64,000 bases of DNA. Origin: Larus michahellis (lineage: Eukaryota; Chordata; Aves; Charadriiformes; Laridae). The notes below the pieces were generated by a model, which was not told where the DNA came from, did not search any database, and saw only the letters and a program-made list of their open reading frames with translations. This document shows positions 26,901 through 39,400 of the stretch, in pieces (position 1 is the first letter of the stretch; each line of letters starts with the position of its first letter). Location: assembly GCF_964199755.1 (NCBI RefSeq), contig NC_133917.1:5709967-5773966 (forward strand), written 5' to 3'. A program made the translations under genes and the position numbers.

Positions 26901-29900
26901 TTGTTAACAAAACCCTCTGAGGAATCCGGAGTTCTGGAAAGGCATCCTAAAAGGCTGTGGAGACAGCTGGAGGCGATGCAGAGCGAACTTCAAACGGAGC
27001 TAAAGGTAAAAGCGAGCTGTGGGTTGCGCTGCTCAGCGCTCTCTGCCCGCGTCTTCTCGCTGCTCCGGCAGCTTGGGGACCGGCCAACTGCCGGGGCTGC
27101 GCAGCTTGTGTGGGCTCCTCGCGGCAGAAAACAGGAAACGCTTCTTATTGAATAGGATCCGTGCCGCTCTGCTGCGAGGATGGGATTATTCACCCGGTCT
27201 AAAGAGATCCCTCGCATCCAAGTGCCCTAGGCTGAAGGTAAAAAAGCTGTTTGGTCTTAGAATCGTAGAATGGTTTGCGTTAGAAGGGATGTTAAAGATC
27301 ATCTAGTTCCAGCCCCCCTGCCGTGGGCAGGGACACCTCGCACTAGACCAGGTTGCTCAGAGCCCCGTCCAGCCTAGAATTGGTGCCGAAACCCGGGAAC
27401 AAACCAGGGACCTTTAGTCTTCTTGTGTTACGATTTCCATGCGGCAGCTGCTCTGGGCTTGGACAACGCTGGTGCCGATAGTCGAAGGTGGGTCTAACCG
27501 GGAATGTGGAGATTTGGCCGGGCGGCTGTTCTGCCCCGGGCTCCTGGAATCCTCCCCTCCGCTGGGAGGAGCCGGGACCTGCCCCTGCTCTCGGTGCTGC
27601 CTCAAGGAACTTCCCAAAGATATTTTTTTTTTTTTTTTTTGCTTTCCTTTCTCGAGGTGGCTGATTTTCCCCGGCAGGCTCTTCTGCCTCCAGCCTCTTT
27701 CACTTAAATCCTTTCAACTCATTACAAGCACAGAAAACGGGATGAGTTTGTTGGGTCCCAGCCGGCAGAGGCTGCAGGTTGGTTGTGCTTTTTTGGTACC
27801 GGTGGCGTTGTTTTGTGTCGTGGGGTTTGGAGGTGCTGCCGGCATTAGGCACGATGCCTGGAGGTGTTCCCGGGACTATCGGCCGGGTTTAGGCATCCCA
27901 AAGAGCGTCCCGGAATAAGGGACGGCCCTGCTGGGTGGCAGAGCCCTCGCGCCTGACTCCGCAGGGGTTAAGCAATAGGAGCTCTTCAAGGTGTTTGTCC
28001 TTCCACCAGCTCCCGAAACAGGATCTTGAACATGGGTAGGGCCTCGCGATTGATGTGTTTTCCTCCTATTATACAGCCGAGAGCGATTGTTTAACCCCGC
28101 TTTCCTTTTGATCTCGTTTGCCTGTGTGTACTCGGGCAAAAACTTCCTTTGACTTGTGAAAGGCTTTTTAGAAAAAGGGATTTTATTTTTTTTTTAAATA
28201 TCTTTTTCCTTTCTGGACGTGGGCTAATGTCAAACAGAAGATCAACACTGGAGGAAAAAAAAATCTTTATGGAAAGAGCTGTTAGATTTGTACTCCCAGT
28301 GCTTTTGGCTTTTAATTAGAAAATAACGAGTAATACTTTTATGTGTTTTGCCCGTGGCCTCTTGAATCGAAATCGCGTGTACTAAAACTTCGTGGATTAC
28401 AGTCAGTCGGTCCTGAAGTCTCTGCTAACTGGTTAAAACACTTGGAAGAAACTTCTCCACCCAAGAAAAGTTTTAGGCCTGGGGGATATCAATTATTTCA
28501 GGTACGGGAGGGACGGCAGTGAGCAGGCGGAGTCCAGCGGGGTTTGCTCCTGCTGGAAAAAAACCCCAGTTCAGAGAAGGAATGAACGAACTCGTGTCAC
28601 CAAGTTCCAAAACAAGTACATCAGCTCAACGATTATGTCGAGGCGGGTGGTAACCCTTTGAAGGATTAGTAAGCAAGAATCAAGATAGCAGTTAGTGGCG
28701 GGTAAATCAGTCCAACCCGGCCCCTTGGTGGAGTTGTTCTCTTTGAGCCTGGAGCGCGGCTCCACTGGGGCACCAGTACAGACTGGGGGACGTGTGGAAT
28801 TTACCAAGTCGTGGGGCGGAACGGTCTCGCGGAGCACGAGGGTTTGCCGGGCTCTTCCTTGAAACTGTTGGGATTGATTTGCTGGCTCTTCCTGCGAGTG
28901 GAGCATAAATTGCTTTAAATTACTGTCTGCTTCCTGGGTATGAGCAACAGCAATTAGAGGCCCCGTAGATTCACGCTGGAGAGGAGGGAACGAGTCACGT
29001 TTCAGCTGAGGCCGATCAATTTTTTTGGTGGGGAGGGAGCTCTGCTGCTCCTGGTGTCATTAGTGGGATGGTTAATTAGGCACATGCCAAACAGCTGGTG
29101 GTGTGCGTGCAGGCAGAACTGGTTTGTTGTATCTGCTGCTTTTCACCAGTTATTCTTGACGGAGAAGCCGGAGTCGAGCCGGTGAAGCGACTGTCCTGGC
29201 TGCAGACCGGCACCGTCCTCTGCACCAGCGGGTTTTTAAGCTTGTGGCCCGTAAATGTCTCAAACGCATGCTGAGATTCCTGGGAAAACCACTGAATCAT
29301 GCAGGCTCATTCCACGCACAAGCCAGATGCCAAGAAAATGGGAAGGAGCAAAGGAAAGGGCAGAGCGATGCTGCAGATCTGATCCTGTGGCTGCCGAGGT
29401 GCTTCTCCGGAGCTTGCTGGTAGCGCCGAGCCCGGGATCGCCTGTGCCGGGTGGACTCTGGACCCTGCTCCGTTTCGGTGTTGGAAATCAGCCCCGCTCC
29501 GTCGAGCAGCGCGTAACACAAGTGGGCGCAGGCTGTAATTTCGTACCAGAAAAGTCAAGGTAATGATCGGAAAGACAGGGAAGGTCTGACACGGGTCAAG
29601 GCTATGAATGTGGCTGCTTGGAAGGGTCTGGCCAGCTCTGTGGGGCTCGGCGGAGCTGCCAAAGCCAATCTGGAAACTGAGCGTTTGTTCTCCTCGCTGC
29701 CTTCGCGTTTCCGTAGCGCACGGCCCATCTAACTCCCACCCGCGCGCCTTGCTGGGCCCACAGCCCTGGCCAGAGGAGCCGTGGGGGATTCAGCAGCCAG
29801 ACCCGTGCTGCTGGCGTTTCCCTTCCAAAGGGGCTACGGGATGTACGTTGTGCCGCCTCTTCGTTGCCGTTAGATCCCGATGGGGGGGGCCTGTGTCCGA

Positions 29901-32900
29901 GCAGAGAGCTGGGAGTTCCAGATTAGGGCAAAGTTTGGATTTGTGCTCAGCCTGGGTGCCAGCCATTCCCCGCTTCGGTTCCCTGCCAGCCCGAGCGGCG
30001 CAGGGAGGTGGCTCCGGCCAGGAATGCCCAGCGCACCCTGGGCTTCTTTCTGTCCCCCTGTACCGCCTGGCTTAGAAACTGGGTCGCTGGACAACTAGGT
30101 CAGGCAGAGGGACTCTTAGCCAGCTTTAGATTATACTGCGTGTTTGGATTCCATATTGTTCTTGTTAATCTTCAGTTTCAGACCGCTTTTCCTGTCTTGT
30201 GTGACGCTGGGGGCTGTCGTGGTGGCCAAGGGGTCCCTGATGCCCTGCGGCTGCCGGGTGGCTTTAACCTGGAGCCGGGTGGCCGTGCGCTGGGCACTCA
30301 TCTCAAGTATGTGGCTTGCGGGGGCCCAGCGGGTTCGTCGCAGCTGCTGACCGCGCCGTGCTCTAAAACACACAGCCTGCAGCTGCCGGGGGTGTCGTGA
30401 GCCGCGGTGAGGGCAGGCCAGTAGTCACCCGGGCTTGGCAACCTGCCCCCGGCCAGCTGGGCTGCGCTGGCTGGGTCGCTCGCAGGAGAGGGATGGACCG
30501 TCGCGGCTTCGCACGCTGTCGCTGGGCTGGTGAAACCTCTCCCGCCGCACGGGAACAGGCTGTTGTCACCGGAGCCGGCCCTGGCTGCTGACGTGAGGGT
30601 TTCCTGTGAAACCTCCATTGTGTCAGGTCAGGAGCTGCTTTAAAGCTGCAAGGCACAGGCACAGCTTCAACACCGATGACTCCTCCGTCTTCAATCTGCT
30701 TGTCAGGCCAGGGATCCGGCTGAGCCAGAGCCCTTTTGCCTGCGTCCCGGTGCCAGCCATGATCCTGCCGAGCAGCCTCCTCGCCCGGGCTGGGGATGGA
30801 ACCCAGCAGATGCCTTCAGCCGAGCGTCAGCCCCTGCGCTCCCTCCGGACAGCCACGGGGCCGCTCCTGCCGTGCGACCCTGTCCCGGTGACTGGCTGTC
30901 CCCAGCCTTCCGCTGGCAGCGGCTCTCCTTGGTGTCACCTGGGCTCCGAGACCGTCTGAAATGGATGCAGATCCTGGGCGCTGGGAGCCAGTTGCTGCAA
31001 AATTTTGACTTCTTTAAGCCTCTGGGTCACTTCTTCCCCCCCCCCCCGGCCCCGCTACCTGGAAACTTTCCAGCGGCAGCGAGACTGCTTCAGAAACCGT
31101 GCGGGCCCCCCCACCCCGCGATGGTCTGTATTTACTCACAGCGGGGAAACCGAGACAAAAAAGCCGGGTGCCCCAGAACACACACAGTGCAAACCAGTGA
31201 GAAGATCGCTGGTGTCCTGGCTCCCATGCTGGGCTTTAACTGCTGCAGAACAGCCCCTCTTGCATCCATATGTTGTTTTCTCTCCTTTTCCTCCCTTCCC
31301 CCCTGCTTTCTGGTTTTAATTCTATTTCTTTTGGCTCACAAAGATGATGAAATTAGGAAAGATTATTAAAAACACCATTGCTCGCAGAACAGGTTTCTTC
31401 CGAGCGATCCCAGCTGCAAAGCGGCTCTGGTATCTGTTGGCAACACTTACGTTGGAAATAATGAGAAAATGGTGTCTTTTTTTTTTTTTTTTTCCCTGAG
31501 AACCAGGGAAGGCCTGACGCTGGAGACTTCCAGTGCAGGCTAATTAAGTTTGATTAGTTTTGTTTGTTTGTTTTTAATTTTTTTTTTTTAAGGGATTCTG
31601 TCTGGTCTGCTGTGTTTCCACAGAAGGGATGGGTTTCCCTAGTGAACTGGCACCAGATGCTGGCTCAGAAGAGGGGCTGGCTGCGTGAGCCGCCCTAAGA
31701 GGGGGGCAGGCAGCGGAGCGGGCAGATGCTGCCGGTGGCTGGTGGCCCCGAGGAGGAGCTGGACACCTCTGCGTCTGAACGCAGTGCCCTGGAGTGGTCG
31801 CTACTCGTCGTCTGGCCCTTGGCTTTACTGACCGTCGTGCTCTGATTTTTCCAGGTGTGTTTTTTTTTTTTTGCCGTGCGTTTAGTGGGTAGGTGCTGGC
31901 TCCGCTCCCGCCATCGCCTTGTTCTTGCTTTTGTCACTCATTGCTTGCCTTGGACCAGGGTGGTTTATCTCCTGAGCTCTTAGTGTGAGGGCAGAGTCGT
32001 CCCTGGCCCGCTTGGCACCGCCGTGCAGGTCCAGGGAAGGTCGGGGCCTCTCCAGCCTTCTCAGGCTCTGCCTGGCCGGGGGCCCAGGGGGTTTTGTAGC
32101 CAGCACATGGTTTACCTGGGTGAAACTCCTTCCCTTCCAGTGCTGTTGTCTGTCTCCGCTGGTCCTTGCTCGCGTTGCTCATACTCGTACTCATCAGCTC
32201 CTGGGGGTGAGTCAGTGTCTCCCGACAGCCCGGCACGCTGTTGGCGTGGTGCAGGTGGAGGTGTCTGCTCCTGCCCTGCGTCCTGCGGCCACCAGCGCTA
32301 GTAAGATCTCGGGGAAGATGCCGCTTTCCCAGCAGAGCTGTCTGTGGCCAGGCCCTCGCCAGGGAGCCTTGCCCAGGTGTGCTGGCAGCCTTGGAAGAGC
32401 TGTTGAGGGAGGAGAGCGGGCTGTGGGGGTGGAAGTACAACCCTGCGAGCTCCAGATGAGTCAGCCCCCTGTGCCGGCGGAGCGGAGAGTTTCTCCGGAG
32501 CCTGGTAGATGCTGGCTTGTTCCACAGACTGCGCCTGGAGCGGTCGACCAGGCAGAAAGCTTGGCTCAGCCGGAGCGTCTGGGATCCAGCGGCTCGAACA
32601 TATTGTGGCAAAAAGGAGGGAACATGTGAACATGTGCTTTGGGGGCTGTGGAACAAATCCAGGGGCTCCCATCCATGCAGACTTTTTTTTTTTTTGTTAT
32701 CAAGGAGGAGGGGGAGCTTTTTTTTTTTAAGCCTTTAATTTTCCTTTTGTCAACAGAAGAAATTTTCTTAGCAATTGAATTTTCCTCTGTGGGCAGGAAG
32801 AGTTAGTTATGGTGCTGCAAGACAGCACAGTATCACCACGGAAAACTTATCTGTGTGGTTGCTGCTGACGCGAAGGACAGGCAGATACGCTTCGGGTCAG

Positions 32901-35900
32901 AGGAGCCCCAGCCCTGCACGCTGTGATCCGGGGCTGCTGTTTGAAGGGTGGAGGTAAGCTCATGCCAGACAACCAAACGAAGCCCCTTTTTGCCCAAGAT
33001 TTGGAGCAAAACCGCAACGCTTTGCCTATGTAGGAATGAATGTCCTCTTGCCAGAGCAGGAGCTGATGGTGACGATCTGCCTCAGCTTCTAGATGTCGTA
33101 TTTGCCTCTTTTGGGGTTTTTTGGGGAGGAGGGAAGAGCGGCACGAGTTGGGGCTCAAGACGAGATGCTGCCCCTCGGTAGCAATGGGGAGCTGGGGGAT
33201 GCGCCAGGCTCGGGGCTGTGCTGGCCGCGGGGCTGCTCTAACCAGCGGGGGAGCGAGACACCTCCTTCCTCTTTCCTCTCCTCTACTTCCCCAAGGGCTT
33301 GTTAGGAACCTTTGTCTGGGCTGGTGGATGCTGAGGAGGCTTTGGGTAAGTGTAGGAATGTCAAAGTGCTTTTGACTTGTTAATTACTGATCCTCTCTGA
33401 TACCATCAAGCCCTTGTTGCTATGTAGATCTCTTCTGTGTTGAGCAGCGTGCAGGCACCCGAAGTCCCCAGGCCAAGAAGATGACAATCTACAAAGACAA
33501 GGCAGGAGCGTGATGAGGAGGGAAGCGGAGGGAAGGAGGGGGAAAAGTGACTTATCCCAGCTTTTCTCTGTAATTTGGGCCAAAGCCCAGTTCTGTGACT
33601 GGCCTCTGGTCTGTGCCAGCTGCCCCCTCTCCCTGCCCAGCCTTGGGGAGGCTGATGGTCCTGGGGTCGAGAAGCCGTGCGTATTTGGAGAGGACAGGAT
33701 TGGGAAGGTCGTTCGCTTAAATCAAGTATAATCACAGGTGGCAGTTGCTGTTTACTGCGGGAGCAATTTCCTGTTGGTTCGTCTGGGTTCCTGCTCAGCC
33801 TTCGCTCCCCTGTGTCGTGTCCTGCCCGTGTTGCAGATGGTTTGGCTCGACATCACCCTGGTACCCGGGTGCCTCTGCGAGCCCTTCCAGGAAAGGTATT
33901 TTTCTAAGCTCTTTGTGCTCTGGTTCAGCACACGAAGGATCCCCCGCAGCCCGCGAATCATTGCTCTTGCTGAGTAGCACTGCGCAAGTAGGGCTTGGCT
34001 CGTATGAGCTACGCGATACCTCCTTTGGGGCAATCCTGCAGGTTGCTGAGCCCAGGGAGGAATGAGCGTGTCCAGTATCCCGCGGGGCCAGGTCGGTAAT
34101 TCACCCCCGGACCTCGCAGGAGGCAGGTGGGGTTGCCAGGCCCGTCTCGAGCATTCGCAGATGCTGTCAGCTCCCCTGTTTTCACGCTAGCAGCAGGGCG
34201 CTCCTCACTTCAGCGTGCTGGCAGAGCCCCGCGGCCCATCTCTGGCAGAAGCGGGGAACAGCTGGGTTGAGGAACGAGAAGAATTCGGAGACGCTCAAAC
34301 TCGTGCAGGTGCTAAAATCTTTCTGGAGGAAGTTTTGATGTGGCTTCTGTTTGGCAGATGGCGAGGCTGGCTCTCCGCGCTCGTGTTTTGCCCTCCGCTC
34401 GGCTCTTTCCTGAGGGAATGTGAAGACGTTTAGGGTCTTGCCCAGGATTATGTTGGAATTTGGAAGCTTGGAAGCAAAAGACAAAGCCGAGTTGCTGGGG
34501 GATGTGATTCTGGAGGTGCCCAGCGCGGTCCCACTTCGATCCCCGAGTGCCTGCGCAGGAGCGGGTGCTGCGTCTCCCAGCAGAAGGGGTGGGCAGGCTC
34601 TTCACGCAGCTGCTTCGCGCATCCAGAGACAACGTTGGGACGCTGGGGCAGGAGCTGGTGCCCAAGCACTGACCGAGGGAGAAAGTCGGAGCGCTCCCGG
34701 CTGCGAAGTGAAGCGTTTCAGAATGGCGGGCGGCCGCATGGGTGCTGGCAGCCACCAGCTGTTGGTGCTGCGTCCTCCACATCTGCGTCTGCCCTTCCGG
34801 GTGGTTTGAACCCAATGTAAATGTGTCGGAGGTGCTGAGACTTGCAGCGTGAGCGGCTCACAGAGGGATGGGAAGGAATTTGGGTCCCTTCCCAGTGGAG
34901 GAGAGCAGCATCTGTCTAAAGGCGTGGGAAGGTTTAAGAGCAGCCGATGCTGGTTGCTCTGAGATCCGTTCTCCCTCCCGCCTGCAGCCGTTAATCTTGT
35001 TATCTGAATTGCAAACTCTGACACAGGGACTTTCCCCACCCCGGCCTCCGTCAGAGGAGTCTGTTGTCTGTGCCTGCTCTGTGGAAGCAAAGAACCCATC
35101 CACACGTGGAGCTGATTTATCGGCTGATTTTCCCGGTGTCCAGCGAGTTGATTAAAGTCCCTCCTTGCTGCCCTTTGCCTTGGGGAGGGTCCCGAGGGCC
35201 AACCCTGAAGCGGTGGCGTTACCTACAGCTTCCCTTTCTGCCCATCCGGCACCTTCTCTCCTCCCTTGCTGCTCTGGCTGAGCAGCCGCGGTGGTTTCCA
35301 CGACCAGCTCTGCTGGGTCTGTCTGGAACCGGAGCCCTTCCAGCTGCGAAGGGCTGGCTGGGAGGTACGTGGCATTGTGCGGGAGCTCGTTGCCGCTGGC
35401 CGGGGCTTGGTGGCCACATCTGGTTGTGAAGCAGCAGGAGGGCAAGTTCCTACCTGCCCTCCAGAGCAGGTGGATGCTGCTGGAGGTTGCACAGCTGGAA
35501 GCGCTGCCACGCTGCAGTCTCCTCGCCATGCCGATGGTGGGTTCAGAGCCTCAGGTGGCGTCCACGTGCCCTCAGGCACCTCCCGGCTCCTGTTTGCCTT
35601 TGGGGTTGGGGACTCCTTTATCTGGAGTCAACGTGCAGTGTGAACCCGTACGGCCGTGGCGGTTTGTCGCCGGCTTTGATGTTGGTGAGAATGGGAGAGG
35701 AGGAACTGGCTCTTGAGGGACAAACCGCAGAGGAACTGGTAACTGCCGGGGTGTCGGGGCAGAGCTCGAGGTCGGCCTCTGGCAGAGAGCGTAAGAAATT
35801 GGTGAACGGCGTTACCCGCAAATAAGTGTCTCTGTTTTGCATCTGCTTGGCCGAGTGGGAAAGCTGCTGGAGATGGCAGCAGGGGACAATACGGGCAGCA

Positions 35901-36430
35901 GGCAGGTGGGGTGCCAGGAGCCAGCGGGGCCGATGTCCCCGGGGAAGGAGCTGGTTCCTCCGCAGCCGGTGTGGTGGGGCTGGGGGGGGTCTGGCCGCAC
36001 CCAGGAGGGGTCCCCAGCACCCATCCCGTTGCTCAGCCCACAGGACTGGGCTCAGGCGTTAGAGGTGCCCCTGTGCCGTCCTCTCCTCTACAAACCAAAC
36101 AGGAGGGTGCAAAAACAGCTCCGGCAACCAGCAAGTAGAACAATTGCAGCGGGATTAGTAGTAACGTGTGGGAGAGAAGCGATGCCAGCAGCGTGGCAAA
36201 ACGGAGGAGCAGTTCAGGGCTGCCAACGCTTCCCCCTGCCCCTTCCTCCGTACGGTGCCCGGCCGTGAGCTCCAGCCGGGCCCGGGGCCACCGCAGCTGG
36301 TCGCACTGGGAGGAGGGAGCAGGGATTTGGGAACGGGGATGCTGTGAGGGTTGGGACCTGCTCTGGCCGGACACCACAGGACGCTCAGCTGCTCCTAACT
36401 GCTCCGCTTTTTCCCTCCGCAGGGTTCTGG
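23890..36430 (+). other. RNF41 intron 1 (about 12.5 kb)
   Basis: No conserved coding exon is recognisable. The sequence becomes clearly less GC-rich and less repetitive than the rest of the window, and contains the tRNA-Phe/CR1 element at 27.3-27.45 kb. Minus-strand AATAAA motifs (complements of TTTATT near 24912 and 25015) could end antisense transcripts but have no other support. Open frames up to about 240 codons occur but show no domain or consistent splice pattern. Confidence 0.6.
27256..27453 (-). mobile_element. tRNA-Phe/CR1 chimeric retrosequence (SINE-like)
   Basis: Read on the minus strand, 27453-27381 resembles tRNA-Phe(GAA). The 3' half is nearly identical, including GGTCCCTGGTT, the TCCCGGGTTTCGG stem and a terminal CCA, while the D-arm half is diverged. 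It is followed directly by the 3' end of a CR1 LINE (27380-27256) ending in ATTCTA-type repeats. A tRNA head with a CR1 tail is the plan of CR1-mobilised SINEs. The presence of CCA, which nuclear tRNA genes do not encode, points instead to a chimera made from a mature tRNA during CR1 reverse transcription. Target duplications are not clear. Confidence 0.65.
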
Positions 36431-36445
36431 CATCGGTGATGAGCA

Positions 36446-39400
36446 ATGGGGTATGATGTAGCACGTTTTCAGGGGGATGTTGATGAAGACCTTATATGCC
36501 CCATCTGCAGCGGGGTCCTGGAGGAGCCGGTTCAGGTAGGTTTCTGGCTGAGCACTGACTGTGGCTACTGAAAGCCTCCGATCGCAGCTGCAGGCTTCTA
36601 GATGTCTCGATCAGATGGAGGGCGTCGCACACAGCGTGTGCGTTAGGTGAGCTCGATGGAGTCTTAACTTTCCTACTAATGGTTTAAGGCAACAGCACGG
36701 GTAAGGAGGCAGCACCAGGGATAAAACTCTGCGGTTGTGTGAGTTCTGGGGGAAATGAACTCAAGGTCTGGGTTTGGGTGACATCCTGGGGTCAGCAAGG
36801 AGGCAGGAGGAAGGGATAAGCTTGTGTTGGGACAGGTTTCCCTCACTTTTTCATTCCTCACTCCCTCCTTAACTCTTTCTACCAAAACTCAATGCAAAAG
36901 CAAAGCTCGAAGTGAAGCCGGTGACCTTGTCCCAAGGCAGAGATGGCAGCAGCTCTGCTAAAGAATGCTAAAATCCGTCCCTTGCTTATGGCTTCATGCT
37001 TGGTTGACCCTCTCTGCTTCCCTGCACACATGCCACAGACCTGATCTGTTCTACTTGCTGCTGGGAGCCTGGCTCGGCTCCTGCTCCTCTCCCGCCACCG
37101 GCCATGGCTCGGGGGACGGACGGACACAGCCCTGGCACCAGCGCGCTGCTCTGCCCGGGCCCGGCACAGCGGGTGCTTTGAATCACAGAATGGTAGGGTG
37201 GGAAGGGCCCTCTGGAGATCATCTCCTCCAACCCCCGGCCAGAGCAGGGTCACCCACAGCAGGTGGCACAGGAACGCGTCCAGGCGGGTTTGGGATGTCT
37301 CCAGAGACGGAGACTCCACCACCTCTCTGGGCAGCCTCTGCCAGGGCTCTGCCACCCTCAGGGTAAAGAAGTTCTTCCTCATGTTGAGGTGGAACTTCCC
37401 ATGCTCAAGTTTGTGCCCGTTACCTCTTGTCCTGTCGCCGGGCACCACTGAGAAGAGCCTGGCCCCATCCTGCTGCCACCCCCCCTTTCAGTATTTAGAA
37501 TAATAGAACTGTCAGGCTTGGAAAGGACCTTAAAGATGATCTAGTTCCAACCCCCCTACAACACGTCCCACTAGATTGGGTTGCTCAGAGCCCCGTCCAG
37601 CCTGGCCTTGAACACTTCCAGGGATGGGGCTTCCACCCCCTCTCTGGGCAACCTGGGCCAGGGGCTCACCGCCCTCATGGTGAAGAACTTCTTCCCAACG
37701 TCCAGTCTCAATCGACCCATCTCTAGTTTTAATCCATTCCCTCTAGTCCTACCGTTACCTGACATCCTAAAAAGTCCCTCCCCGCCTTTCTTGTGGGCCC
37801 CCCTGGGGACTGGTAGGACACTCTAAGGTCTCCTCGGAGCCGCCTTTTCTCCAGACTGAACAACCCCAACTCTCTCAGCCTGTCCCCATAGGAGAGGTGC
37901 TCCAGCCCTCTCATCATCCTCGCAGCCCTTCTCTGGACACGCTCCAGTACATCCATCTCTCTCGTAGTATAAGTGTTGATAAGATCCCCCCCTCAGTCGT
38001 CTTTTTTCCGGACTGAAGAGACCCAAATCCCTCAGCCTTTCTTCATCAGAGAGATGTTCCGTCCCCTCAGCATCTTGGTAGCCCTTGGTGGATCCTCTGC
38101 CTCGCTGTGGCTGCTTGGGGAGCAGGGTGTGCGGGGAGCTCCTGCTTCCCCACCTCCTTCCGCTTCCCGCCGCGCCGAAGGGCCGTTGGACGGGGCTTTC
38201 CTGTGAGCTCTGGGGTTATCGGCTCTTCCAGCGCAGCCTCCCTTCCCAGCCCTCCTCTGCCTCTCAGCGCTGGGGCTGGGAGGGCTGTGTTTGTCACTGT
38301 CCCGCCGAGCCCTGTGACTCCCGGGGGCGGGGGGTGGCGGGGGAAGTTAGTGGGGGCTTTTACAGCCCTCTCACCGCTGCTGGGCAGCATTGGAGCGGCG
38401 CAGGCTGAGCAGCGCTGGCTTCGACGTGGGGCTTTGTTCCCCTGGTCCCTGCCCCTTCTCTTCAGGGTCTCTTTGCCGCCGGAGGTTGGTTGTTCCTCCG
38501 CTGGCCGAGCTGCGGCCGCGTGCTGGGTAGCTCGGTACCCTCTGCCTAAATCCGGCTTCCTTTGAAATAAACCGGACTTAAAACTAAAAACTGGGCCAAG
38601 CGGAAGCATGCGCGTAATTATTGCGGTTTCATTGCTTGATAACGAAGCACGGCGCAAAAGCCGGTAAGCTGCCGGGCTGGGCATCCCCCAGAGCTGGGGC
38701 TCTGCGCCGCAGCCCACCCTGGGCCAGGGGGCTGGGCGGGGGGGTGTGTGTGTGCGCGCGGAACGGCAAACTGTGGTAGGTAAAATCCTGTGTTGGCACC
38801 TTCCAGCTTACACCCATCCGTTAAGTCAAACAAGCTTTGATTTTTCTTTTTTTTTCTTTTTTTTATTCTTTTTTTTTTTTTTTTAAAAAAGTCCATCAGC
38901 GCGTGACCGCAGCGGCAGGCCATCACACGAAACCGAGGGAAAGGTGTGGCTTTCTTAAGCAGGTTTATTTTAAATCGCCTTCGGAGGACGTGATACCCCA
39001 GCCTCCCTTGTCCCCAGGCTTTTGTCAAGGGTGTTTAAAGGATACCAGCTGGATACCAGCCCCCCTGCTCCCACCGGCCCCCCAGTAGCTGGAGCTGGGC
39101 CGAGGCCGTAGCTAGGCACGAGCCCTGCTCTCTGAGGAGCAAATTCCTGAGGGCTTTTCCCTCCTTCCTCCCTTCCCCCAAGGTCCCTCCGCCCGGTCGA
39201 AGCGGGGCCGCCTCCAGTGGTATCTCGGAGGGCTCAGGGCTGCGTTCAGCCCCAAGATTTCAAGATCTCAGCGGGGTCACGCGTGGGCTTGCGAGGATGA
39301 AGCGCCGCAGGGAGAGCGGAGGGTCGGCTTTGTGGAGAAGAGGGGAAAACCAAAGCCTGGGAGAGCGGGACTTGGGAAAAGGCAAGGAGTGGCTGTCCCT

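Noticed and set aside
27381-27398. Exact complement of the tRNA-Phe 3' end, looking like a retroviral primer-binding site
   Set aside because: Similarity to tRNA-Phe continues well past 18 bases, and the neighbour is a CR1 3' end, not an LTR, so a tRNA-CR1 chimera explains it better.
28571-28906. 111-codon minus-strand open frame in RNF41 intron 1
   Set aside because: Non-repetitive, but no family recognised and no splice or promoter support; likely chance.
37571-37765. Minus-strand open frame with protein-like composition ([20 protein letters not shown])
   Set aside because: A common translation of CR1 3' sequence, not a host gene.
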